A stretch of 7,370 nucleotides of DNA from Candidatus Melainabacteria bacterium. Lineage in GTDB: Bacteria; Cyanobacteriota; Vampirovibrionia; 2-02-FULL-35-15. The position numbers and the translations under genes are program-made. Where the stretch lies: NCBI GenBank assembly GCA_023250175.1, contig JAHFBD010000041.1, positions 1 to 7,370 on the forward strand, written 5' to 3'. Under the pieces are notes generated by a model that saw only the letters and a program-made list of their open reading frames with translations, did not search any database and was not told the origin of the DNA. Positions within the stretch are counted from its first letter, which is position 1. The number at the start of each line of letters is the position of its first letter. Below, piece by piece: positions 1 through 5,838 of the stretch.

Positions 1-335
1 GTATGTTTTGTTTTATGCTTTGCTTCTTCTTCATTTACGTGCGCTGAGTCAAGCATAACTAATTTAGCTAATTCACGACTTGCACTAGTAGTAACAATTT
101 CACCACGAAAACCTTGTTTTACTAAAAGAGGTATACGGCCACAATGATCTAAATGTGCATGCGTTAAAAGAACATAATTAATATCTTTTGGCTTAAATCC
201 AAAAGGCTTATAGTTTTCTTCAAGAAGTCCACCCTGATACATTCCACAGTCAATTAATATTTTTGTATTGTCTATTTCAATTAAATGACATGACCCTGTT
301 ACTTCTCTTGCTGCTCCATGAAATGAAAGTTTCAT
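1..335 (-). CDS. Metallo-beta-lactamase-fold (beta-CASP type) RNA-processing hydrolase, 5' part only
   Basis: The visible 111 codons are the N-terminus; the gene continues past the left edge. The zinc-binding motif HxHxDH is present as H59-A-H61-L-D63-H64 within a THAHLDHCGRIP stretch, preceded by the opening strands with EVTGSCHLI (residues 11-19) and LIDCGMYQG (27-35). The EVTGS..L and LIDCG..QG signatures and the 'DHCGRIPLL' continuation are those of the mRNA 3'-end-processing/exonuclease branch (beta-CASP, CPSF73/YSH1-like) and not of true beta-lactamases or glyoxalase II. Such proteins act on RNA in the cytoplasm as zinc-dependent endo- or exonucleases. The ATG is supported by a GGGGA Shine-Dalgarno about 10 nt upstream. 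The beta-CASP domain itself lies outside the window, so the subclass is inferred from the N-terminus only. The gene lies 180 bp downstream of a same-strand kinase gene and has a potentially structured leader. Confidence 0.87.
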   Translation of the reverse strand, partial: MKLSFHGAAREVTGSCHLIEIDNTKILIDCGMYQGGLLEENYKPFGFKPKDINYVLLTHAHLDHCGRIPLLVKQGFRGEIVTTSASRELAKLVMLDSAHVNEEEAKHKTKH

Positions 336-381
336 AATTTAATCTTCCCCAAATTAAGCCCTGATACAGTTTCTACCTACC

Positions 382-413
382 GCCGGTTTTTTCGTGGTGC
401 TCCCAAAACCGGC
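382..413 (-). repeat. GC-rich inverted repeat in the leader of the MBL nuclease gene
   Basis: Two perfect 9-base arms (GCCGGTTTT at 382-390, AAAACCGGC at 405-413) flank a 14-base loop. This is a GC-rich patch in otherwise AT-rich DNA. It lies 47 bp upstream of the nuclease start codon and about 100 bp after the stop of the upstream kinase gene, both on the minus strand. No T-run follows the stem on the minus strand, so a classical intrinsic terminator is unlikely. A structured 5' leader or a dispersed repeat copy fits better. The loop also holds one copy of a near-repeat (GGTGCTCCCA at 396-405) whose partner (AGTGCTTCCA, 421-430) lies just outside. Confidence 0.55.
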
Positions 414-454
414 TTTCCAGAGTGCTTCCAATCTGTCATTTATAATACATTACG

Positions 455-480
455 ATTTTACCGAATAAATCGGATAAAAT
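455..480. repeat. AT-rich imperfect hairpin downstream of the kinase gene
   Basis: The arms ATTTTACCGA and TCGG(A)TAAAAT pair over ten bases with one bulged A around a short AT loop. It sits about 35 bp beyond the stop codon of the minus-strand kinase gene. It could be a weak transcription end or mRNA 3' stabiliser, but there is no clear uridine tract after it on the minus strand, so it is listed only as an inverted repeat. Confidence 0.4.
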
Positions 481-515
481 CTTACCTTATAAATTGTTTA
501 CTTGGAAATATTACA

Positions 516-1067
516 CTAACCAGGTAGTAACCTGATGCACTTAACAATAAATTGTGCTCTTTCAGAGATTGACATAACAGGCACTCTTATAACAGAATAT
601 CCATGCTCTGTATAACAGTCATAAAGAGCTTCGTGTATCTTGTGTGCTGTATCTTGTGTCTCAGTTCTTGCATAGTCTTTTTCATACATAGGTAACACAT
701 CTAAAATAAATATACCTTTATAACGTCGTCTTTTACTTACTTCTATTGCTATTGCTAAATCAGCTTTATATTCTTTTAAATAAACCAAACTATCAGGTAA
801 TCCTCTCTCCCAAAATATCAGCTCATTTTTAGGAGCAGTTTCTTCTGTTTCAATCTTAATTTTTAAAATCTGATGCTCAAATTTTTTATTATCACCTCTG
901 ATTTCTTCAATAGTTTTCCCTTTGCTTAATTCATCATCAATTAGTATTCTTGCAACTTCAGGTCGAATTAGATAACCCAAAAAAGCAAGATGATCTATAG
1001 TTTTCGATTTTCCCGTTGATGGACCACCTGTTATGACATACCAATTTGTTTGCTCCGGGTTTTTCAT
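516..1067 (-). CDS. Small P-loop kinase/ATPase, AAA_28-like
   Basis: A 183-residue single-domain cytoplasmic NTPase. Walker A is GGPSTGKS at residues 14-21, directly after the first beta strand (YVIT). A FWERGLPDS block (85-93) corresponds to the 'DRG.pD' substrate-site segment of nucleoside- and polynucleotide-kinase-like proteins. FILDVLP (120-126) followed by YEKDYARTET (128-137) looks like the Walker-B-region strand plus an arginine-containing lid. This arrangement is that of the AAA_28 family, small P-loop proteins related to NadR-type nicotinamide riboside kinases and thymidylate kinases. The phosphorylated substrate is not known. The start at 1067 gives the expected short lead-in to Walker A, but there is no obvious Shine-Dalgarno. 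A TATAAT box lies only 17 nt upstream of the ATG. The gene is divergent from the small-gene pair beginning at 1206, with a 16-bp palindrome between them. Confidence 0.8.
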   Translation of the reverse strand: MKNPEQTNWYVITGGPSTGKSKTIDHLAFLGYLIRPEVARILIDDELSKGKTIEEIRGDNKKFEHQILKIKIETEETAPKNELIFWERGLPDSLVYLKEYKADLAIAIEVSKRRRYKGIFILDVLPMYEKDYARTETQDTAHKIHEALYDCYTEHGYSVIRVPVMSISERAQFIVKCIRLLPG

Positions 1068-1084
1068 TCTATTTATTTTCTGTG

Positions 1085-1090
1085 ATTATA
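1085..1090 (-). promoter_or_regulatory. Probable -10 box for the kinase gene
   Basis: A perfect TATAAT on the minus strand lies 17 nt upstream of the kinase ATG. No convincing -35 hexamer is seen at normal spacing (AATATT at 17 bp). The implied start of transcription, near 1078, would leave a leader of about 10 nt without a Shine-Dalgarno. Confidence 0.4.
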
Positions 1091-1121
1091 AAAGTAAAGA
1101 GGGAGGTAATATTAAAAATAA

Positions 1122-1137
1122 TTAATCTATAGATTAA
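1122..1137. promoter_or_regulatory. Perfect 16-bp palindrome, candidate operator
   Basis: TTAATCTATAGATTAA reads identically on both strands. It lies in the 138-bp gap between the divergent kinase gene and the small-gene pair. It is just upstream of both -10 boxes (1085-1090 minus, 1160-1165 plus), where a dimeric repressor or activator could affect both promoters. No regulator gene is nearby, so the binding protein is unknown. Chance palindromes are more frequent in AT-rich DNA, but this one includes two C/G pairs and is exact over 16 bases. Confidence 0.45.
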
Positions 1138-1159
1138 CTTATGAAGTGATAATGTGTTT

Positions 1160-1165
1160 TATAAT
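1160..1165 (+). promoter_or_regulatory. Probable -10 box for the small-gene pair
   Basis: A perfect TATAAT lies 40 nt upstream of the ATG at 1206. The -35 position at 17-bp spacing (ACTTAT) is a poor match, so the promoter may need an activator. The 16-bp palindrome ends directly upstream of that position. Confidence 0.4.
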
Positions 1166-1205
1166 AATTTGTAATTAATATAAATCTTTAAAAGGAGAGC
1201 CTTCA

Positions 1206-1556
1206 ATGACTAATATCTCAAGCTATTATACTGCACAGTTTTATCCACCAAAGACTATAAGATATTCTTTAGGCGGAGAACTACAAGACATCACCGGTAA
1301 TAAAGAATTTCCTGTTCCTCCTTCTGACAAAGCTTCTACCAGAAAAACAGAAAAACCTATATTTCTAAACCAATTAGCTATAAATCCAGGCTATATATTT
1401 AATGCAAATGACAGAAAGCAGCTACGAGAGTTAATTACAAATGGCTCAACTTCACAAATTACTACATTGCTTGAGCAATATCCAAAATCTAATTTAGGAC
1501 AAGTAATTGAAGAAATTCAATCTGAGCTTCTTGATGCTATTAGAGGTATAAGGTAA
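1206..1556 (+). CDS. Uncharacterised 116-residue protein
   Basis: I do not recognise this protein. It starts at an ATG with a strong Shine-Dalgarno (AAAGGAGAG, 1191-1199, GGAG 8 nt from the start), so it is very likely translated. The N-terminal half is rich in Tyr, Pro, Ser and Thr with no hydrophobic segment or signal peptide, and looks largely extended or disordered (PVPPSDKASTRKTEKP, about residues 36-51). The C-terminal half (about 66-116) is predicted by eye to be helical and amphipathic, with NANDRKQLRELI and LGQVIEEIQSELLDAI. A soluble cytoplasmic protein with a small helical C-terminal domain is the most that can be said. It is followed after 6 nt by a second small gene on the same strand, probably in one transcript. 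Confidence 0.75.
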   Translation: MTNISSYYTAQFYPPKTIRYSLGGELQDITGNKEFPVPPSDKASTRKTEKPIFLNQLAINPGYIFNANDRKQLRELITNGSTSQITTLLEQYPKSNLGQVIEEIQSELLDAIRGIR

Positions 1557-1562
1557 ATAATA

Positions 1563-1742
1563 ATGGATAAACTTACCTCAATTTATCCAGGCAGAGTTCT
1601 TGTTAATAATCAGTTCATAAAAGAAGTACGAACAGCTCAAAAAGAACTTTCTCTTCAAATGGAAGAAATAAAAATGGCTCTTGAAAAATATCCTTTTGAT
1701 GTTGGTTTACAAGAAGCCCTTGATGTAAAGCTTAAACAGTAG
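1563..1742 (+). CDS. Uncharacterised 59-residue protein, second gene of the small pair
   Basis: An ATG 6 nt after the preceding stop opens a 59-codon frame ending in TAG. An AAGGT at 1550-1554, about 8 nt before the start, can serve as Shine-Dalgarno. The protein begins MDKLTSIYPGRVLVNN. It then forms a charged, probably helical stretch (residues about 18-42, KEVRTAQKELSLQMEEIKMA and following) and a second short helix after a YPFDVGL turn. Coding character is supported by tight spacing, the ribosome site and coherent amphipathic composition, but homology is not recognised. Its last 11 bp overlap the 3' end of the convergent acyl-CoA synthetase gene. Both small proteins may work together. No function is proposed. 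Confidence 0.6.
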   Translation: MDKLTSIYPGRVLVNNQFIKEVRTAQKELSLQMEEIKMALEKYPFDVGLQEALDVKLKQ

Positions 1743-3378
1743 TTAATTTTAATTCTTCTTTTAATTGTTCTCTAAGTTTGTATTTTTGAATCTTTCCATT
1801 TGCAGTCATAGGAAATTCCTGTACAAACCTTATATAACAAGGGATTTTATAATTTGCGATTTTTCCGCAGCACCATTTTTTTGCTTCTTCTTCAGTCCAG
1901 GTTTCATTTGGTTTTAGTTTTATAACTACTGCTGTTTGTTCCCCGAATTTTTCATCCGGTACTCCTACTACCTGTACAATTTCTACTTTTGGACTAGTCA
2001 TAAAAAACTCTTCAATTTCTGCAGGGTAAATATTCTCACCACCACGAATTATCATATCTTTTATTCTTCCAACAATTCTATAAACTCCGTTTTCATCTAC
2101 AGTAGCCAAGTCTCCCGTATGCATCCAGCCTTCACTGTCAATAACCTCTTTTGTTTTTTCCGGCATTTTGTAATAGCCTTTCATTGCATTATAACCATGT
2201 GCACATAGTTCTCCAGGCTGGTTTGGCCCAAGATCACATTTTGACTCTATATCCCAGATTTTTACTTTTACATTTTGATGTGGCTTACCTACCGTACCTA
2301 CTTTTACATCCAAAGAGTCGTTATATCTAGTCTGAGTAATTAGTGGTGAGGCTTCTGTAAAACCATATCCTATAGTTATTTCAGTCAGGTTCATTTTTTC
2401 AATTAATTGTTTCATTAGTTCCATTGGACATGGAGCACCTGCTATAACACCTGTTCTAAGTGACTTTAAATTATATTGATTGAAATCTTCAAGAGCAAGC
2501 ACAGCAATAAACATTGTGGGAACACCATATATAGCAGTACAATGCTCTTTGTGTACAGCATCTAAAGTTTTTCTTGGATCAAAAACTTCAGAAGGAAATA
2601 CCATTTTTATTCCATAATTTACACACACTAATGTTCCAAGTACACAACCAAAACAATGATAAAGCGGTACAGGAATACAAATAGAGTCTTTCTCAGTAAG
2701 ATTCATATTTACTCCGCCGTAATAAGCATTGTTTAGTATTCCAAAATGAGTTAATTGTGCTCCTTTTGGAAATCCTGTAGTACCTGACGTATACTGAATA
2801 TTAATTACATCCTGTGGCTGTAAAGTATTTTCTCTTTCTGCTAAATCTTCATCTGAAACACTGTGTGCAAGCCGTAAGATATCATCCCATTTCATAAACT
2901 CAGAATATTGGTCTGTTCTTATAGTGACTACCTTTTTTAAAAGTGGTAAATCATGGATTGGCTGAACTTGTTGATTTGATGTTCTGTTAACTTGTAGACC
3001 TTTTAAAACCTCAATCATATTTTGGGTTTTAAAAAACTCTGTAATAAATAGTGTTGTAATGTCACCTTGCTCTAATATATACTTCAACTCATGGCTTTTA
3101 AGTGCAGGATTAATGTTTACAAGAACAGCTCCAATCTTGGCACTAGCAAATTGTAGTATTACCCATTCAGGACAATTTACTGCAAAAATACCAATGTGTT
3201 CACCCTTTTGAATATGCAATGCCAATAAACCTTTTGCAACTTCATCTGTGAGTTTTTTAAATTGAGAGTATGTTAATCTATAATTAATATCAGTAAATGC
3301 TAAAGCATCTTTTTCAGGATATTTTAGTGCTGCACTATCAAGCAATTGACCTAGTGTTTTATTAATTAATTCAGACAT
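1732..3378 (-). CDS. Fatty-acyl-CoA synthetase (AMP-forming, ACSF2/FadD-like)
   Basis: This 548-residue full-length member of the ANL adenylate-forming family activates a carboxylic acid with ATP to an acyl-AMP and then to acyl-CoA. Motifs in order: the phosphate-binding loop YTSGTTGFPKG (196-206), GYGFTEASP (337-345), TGD (421-423), the hinge region GRIKDMI (437-443), GGENIYP (446-452), and the C-terminal catalytic lysine in ANGKIQK (K529). Length and the N-terminal 'TLGQLLDSAALKYPEKDAL' pattern fit the medium/long-chain ACSF2-like fatty-acyl-CoA synthases better than acetyl- or propionyl-CoA synthetases (about 630 residues). Acyl chain length cannot be read off. It is divergent from the aldolase-like gene and near the methylcitrate genes, so a link to fatty-acid-derived propionyl-CoA is plausible but inferred. 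A TATAAT lies 17 nt upstream of the ATG, and the Shine-Dalgarno is weak. Confidence 0.92.
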   Translation of the reverse strand: MSELINKTLGQLLDSAALKYPEKDALAFTDINYRLTYSQFKKLTDEVAKGLLALHIQKGEHIGIFAVNCPEWVILQFASAKIGAVLVNINPALKSHELKYILEQGDITTLFITEFFKTQNMIEVLKGLQVNRTSNQQVQPIHDLPLLKKVVTIRTDQYSEFMKWDDILRLAHSVSDEDLAERENTLQPQDVINIQYTSGTTGFPKGAQLTHFGILNNAYYGGVNMNLTEKDSICIPVPLYHCFGCVLGTLVCVNYGIKMVFPSEVFDPRKTLDAVHKEHCTAIYGVPTMFIAVLALEDFNQYNLKSLRTGVIAGAPCPMELMKQLIEKMNLTEITIGYGFTEASPLITQTRYNDSLDVKVGTVGKPHQNVKVKIWDIESKCDLGPNQPGELCAHGYNAMKGYYKMPEKTKEVIDSEGWMHTGDLATVDENGVYRIVGRIKDMIIRGGENIYPAEIEEFFMTSPKVEIVQVVGVPDEKFGEQTAVVIKLKPNETWTEEEAKKWCCGKIANYKIPCYIRFVQEFPMTANGKIQKYKLREQLKEELKLTTV

Positions 3379-3395
3379 AATAGCATTATCTCATT

Positions 3396-3401
3396 ATTAT
3401 A
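3396..3401 (-). promoter_or_regulatory. Probable -10 box for the acyl-CoA synthetase gene
   Basis: A perfect TATAAT on the minus strand lies 17 nt before the ATG, the same distance as in the kinase gene. The -35 position at 17-bp spacing reads TTTTCT, a weak match. The implied leader is about 10 nt. Confidence 0.42.
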
Positions 3402-3421
3402 AAAAACTTAAAAGTAAAAGA

Positions 3422-3433
3422 AAAAACGTTTTT
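3422..3433. promoter_or_regulatory. 12-bp perfect palindrome in the divergent intergenic region
   Basis: AAAAACGTTTTT is an exact dyad, midway between the divergent synthetase and aldolase-like genes. It covers the -35 position of the minus-strand promoter and touches a TTTACA (3431-3436) that could be the -35 of the plus-strand gene. It may be an operator, or simply an A-tract/T-tract structure. Support is from symmetry and position only. Confidence 0.3.
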
Positions 3434-3447
3434 ACAATTAAAATTAA

Positions 3448-3460
3448 TAGAACTGTTCTA
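3448..3460. promoter_or_regulatory. 13-bp dyad upstream of the aldolase-like gene, candidate operator
   Basis: TAGAACTGTTCTA has perfect 6-base arms around one central base and ends 18 bp before the ATG at 3479. It covers the position 17 bp after TTTACA (3431-3436) where a -10 element would sit (TGTTCT, 3454-3459). A bound protein would therefore block transcription there. The half-site GAAC/GTTC resembles SOS-box halves, but the spacing (1 instead of 4 bases) does not fit LexA. The regulator is not known. Confidence 0.42.
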
Positions 3461-3478
3461 AAGAGGATAATACATTTT

Positions 3479-4384
3479 ATGAGAGTTACGAGAGCTATGT
3501 CTACCACACACAATTATTTAAACACTAGGTTGGTTGGGATTCTAAGAACAAAACCACAAACCCCTAAAGACAATGCTGTTAATGCAATTCAGAGTGCATT
3601 TGATGCTGGTGCACAAGCTATAGAAATCACCTCAAATTCTGACTTTTGGCAAGGGGTGGTTAAAGAGTGTATAAGTAGAAATCTAAATGTAGGAGTTGGT
3701 TCAGTAAAGAATACAGATACTGCAAAGGAAGCTTTGTCACTTGGGGCAAGATTTTTAGTTAGCCCAGGCTTATTCCCTCAGGTAATTGCAATAGCTTGTG
3801 AAAAGAAAATTCCTATGTTACCAGGAGTTTACCTAGAGTCTGAAATAAAAAGAGCAAAGACTTTAAATGTCTCAGATCAAAAATTCTTTCCAGCTAATGT
3901 TAAAACTCATGAAGAATTATATAAAGCAATTAGCGAACCATTTAGAGACGAGTTTGAAGATTTAAAAAAGAAAAACTGGACTCTTATAGCCTATGATTCT
4001 AATGAGTTTCTATCATTAGGAAAGAAAACCCCAGAATATATAGAAGTCACTTCTCCTACTGAGTTTTATGAAAAATATATAATTTTAAAAGATGAAAAAC
4101 CTTATTGCCCTATTGTAATTAAATTGCCAGATGATAATAATGAAACTGGTTTTAGCAGAGTTAAAACATTTTCTGAACTTTCTAAAGATTGGGAAATTAG
4201 AACATATGCAGTTGGTGGTGTTAATGATAAGAACATAAAGGAAGTTTTAACTAAATATAATGCCTATGGAGTATGTCCAGGTAGTGGTATGTTTAATGGA
4301 GATGCGATTTTTAAAGGTGACTTTGAAAGAGTAAAAACTGATGTAAGAAGACATGTAGAAGTAGTTAAAGAGATTTTTGGCTAA
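3479..4384 (+). CDS. KDPG/KHG-aldolase-like protein with large internal insertion
   Basis: A 301-residue protein with the class I aldolase barrel of 2-keto-3-deoxy-6-phosphogluconate / 4-hydroxy-2-oxoglutarate aldolases (Eda family), which release pyruvate from a 2-keto acid through a lysine Schiff base. Matching blocks: VGILRT (19-24), AIEIT with the catalytic-type Glu49, VGVGSVKN (71-78), FLVSPG (92-97), MLPGV (113-117), KFFPA with Schiff-base Lys135, AVGGVN (244-249), and CPGSGMF near the C-terminus. Family members are about 205-215 residues. Here about 82 extra residues lie between the KFFPA strand and the AVGG phosphate-site loop (roughly 156-237). The substrate is therefore uncertain. 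The start at 3479 has AGAGGA about 11 nt upstream; the Met at codon 7 (3497) is an alternative. It is transcribed towards the prpDBC cluster, 77 bp upstream of prpD. Confidence 0.78.
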   Translation: MRVTRAMSTTHNYLNTRLVGILRTKPQTPKDNAVNAIQSAFDAGAQAIEITSNSDFWQGVVKECISRNLNVGVGSVKNTDTAKEALSLGARFLVSPGLFPQVIAIACEKKIPMLPGVYLESEIKRAKTLNVSDQKFFPANVKTHEELYKAISEPFRDEFEDLKKKNWTLIAYDSNEFLSLGKKTPEYIEVTSPTEFYEKYIILKDEKPYCPIVIKLPDDNNETGFSRVKTFSELSKDWEIRTYAVGGVNDKNIKEVLTKYNAYGVCPGSGMFNGDAIFKGDFERVKTDVRRHVEVVKEIFG

Positions 4385-4399
4385 CATTTGTTTTTTTTG

Positions 4400-4428
4400 T
4401 TGCTATATTTATTTACCTCAATTATACT
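4400..4428 (+). promoter_or_regulatory. Promoter for prpD
   Basis: TTGCTA (4400-4405) and TATACT (4423-4428) are separated by exactly 17 bp, matching 4/6 and 5/6 of the sigma-70-type consensus. The predicted start of transcription is near 4435, followed by a GAGGA Shine-Dalgarno (4449-4453) 8 nt before the prpD ATG. Confidence 0.55.
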
Positions 4429-4461
4429 TACTATACATACTATTTTTCGAGGATTAAATTT

Positions 4462-5838
4462 ATGATACAAACACTTACAAAACAAACTTATAAAGCTCAA
4501 CAAATTGCAAACTATGTTTTGTCTTTAAAGCCTGAGCAAGTATCTCAAGATGTTATTCATGAAGTAAAAAGAAGAGTGCTGGATAGCTTAGCATGTGCGA
4601 TGGGGGCATATGATTCAAAAGTATCTAAGATACTTTTGAAAGCCTGCTCAAAGATAAAAGGAAAATATACTGCTCCACTTTTTGGAAAAGGAAAAAATGT
4701 TTTTTATGAAGAAGCTGCTTTTGTAAATGGTGCTTTGGTTCGATATCTTGATTTTAATGATACTTATTTATCTTTGGAACCTGCACATCCATCAGATAAT
4801 ATTGCACCTTTAATAGCCTGTGCTCAAGCATATGAAAAAAGCGGGCTTGATTTAATTCTTGCAATTGCAATTGCTTATGAAATTCAGTGTCAGCTCTGTG
4901 ATGGAGCTAGTCTGCGTGCAAAAGGAATTGACCATGTAACATATGGTGCATTTTCTACTAGTGCTGGTGCTGGTATTTTAATGGATTTAGATGAAGAACA
5001 ATTAGAAAATGCTTTAAATATTGCAGGGGTATGTAATATAGCTACCAGACAAACTCGAGTTGGTGAAATGTCTATGTGGAAAGCATGTGCATTTGCAAAT
5101 GCAGCTCGTCAGGGACTTTTTGCAACAAGACTAGCTAAAGAGGGTATGACTGGTCCTAGTCCTATATTTGAAGGAACAAGAGGGTTTGAAATATTGGTCT
5201 CAGGTCCTATTAACTTAATCCTGCCAAATCCTGGTACACCACCAAAGAAAATACTTGAAACATATATAAAACCATATCCTGTTGAATATCATGCTCAAAG
5301 TGCAGTTAAAGCAGCTATTGAGCTCTATAAAGAAGGCTTAAAGCTTGAGCAAATTCAAGACATGACAGTTTTTACACATGGTGCTTCATATCAGATAATT
5401 GGTTCTGAGCCTGAAAAGTGGAGACCAACATCTAAAGAAACAGCAGATCATAGTCTTCCTTACTGTACTGCCATTGCATTACGTGATGGCAATGTAACAG
5501 ATGAAAGCTTTCATAAGAAAAACTATAGAGACTCTTCATTACTTAGATTTTTAAAGAAGATAAAAGTAGTAGAAGATGCTAGATATACAGCCGACTATCC
5601 ACGTAGTTTCGGAAATAGGCTTGAAATAAATTTATTAGGTGGAAAGAAAGTAGTAAAAGAAGTTTTACATCCTTTAGGACATCCTAAAAATCCTATGAAA
5701 GATGAAGACATTTTTAATAAATGGAGAACATTAGCAAGTCCACATATTGATACAGAACAAGTAGAAAAACAAATTGAAAGAGTAATGAGGCTTGAACAAT
5801 TACAAGATTTATCTGATTTATTACCTTTAATATCATGA
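4462..5838 (+). CDS. prpD: 2-methylcitrate dehydratase, MmgE/PrpD family
   Basis: This 458-residue cytoplasmic enzyme of the MmgE/PrpD family dehydrates 2-methylcitrate to 2-methylaconitate in the methylcitrate cycle. Family marks are the helical N-terminus ending in RVLDSLACAMGA (38-49), FVNGALVRYLDFNDTYL (87-103), HPSDNIAPLIA (109-119), the GEMSMWKACAFANAARQG block (201-218) and KPYPVEYHAQSAV (270-282). The length is close to E. coli PrpD and B. subtilis MmgE. The family also contains other activities (for example cis-aconitate decarboxylase), but the adjacent methylisocitrate lyase and citrate-synthase-family genes make methylcitrate dehydratase the best call. The start is set by GAGGA 8 nt upstream. 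The TGA stop overlaps the ATG of prpB as ATGA, indicating translational coupling. Confidence 0.9.
   Translation: MIQTLTKQTYKAQQIANYVLSLKPEQVSQDVIHEVKRRVLDSLACAMGAYDSKVSKILLKACSKIKGKYTAPLFGKGKNVFYEEAAFVNGALVRYLDFNDTYLSLEPAHPSDNIAPLIACAQAYEKSGLDLILAIAIAYEIQCQLCDGASLRAKGIDHVTYGAFSTSAGAGILMDLDEEQLENALNIAGVCNIATRQTRVGEMSMWKACAFANAARQGLFATRLAKEGMTGPSPIFEGTRGFEILVSGPINLILPNPGTPPKKILETYIKPYPVEYHAQSAVKAAIELYKEGLKLEQIQDMTVFTHGASYQIIGSEPEKWRPTSKETADHSLPYCTAIALRDGNVTDESFHKKNYRDSSLLRFLKKIKVVEDARYTADYPRSFGNRLEINLLGGKKVVKEVLHPLGHPKNPMKDEDIFNKWRTLASPHIDTEQVEKQIERVMRLEQLQDLSDLLPLIS

Noticed and set aside
371..430. c-di-GMP-I (GEMM) riboswitch suggested by AAAGCC, a CCGG stem and GGTAGGTAG on the minus strand
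   Set aside because: The short matches are suggestive, but the rest of the GEMM core (GCACAGGGCAAACC region, GACGCAAAGCC, closing GGTTACC) is absent, so the class cannot be called.
1936..2208. 90-codon open frame on the plus strand inside the acyl-CoA synthetase gene
   Set aside because: It lies wholly antisense to conserved synthetase motifs, has low-complexity Tyr/Phe/Asn-rich composition, and no ribosome site; a shadow of the real gene.
3448..3460. LexA/SOS box
   Set aside because: The GAAC and GTTC halves are separated by one base; Bacillus-type LexA sites need four, and the neighbouring genes are metabolic and not DNA repair.
3497..3499. Alternative start for the aldolase-like gene at codon 7
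   Set aside because: It has no purine-rich site at good spacing, whereas AGAGGA precedes 3479, though at a slightly long 11 nt. The later start cannot be fully excluded.
4388..4400. Run of eight T after the aldolase-like gene, as an intrinsic terminator
   Set aside because: No stable stem precedes the T-run (at most four paired bases), so termination there is not supported by sequence.
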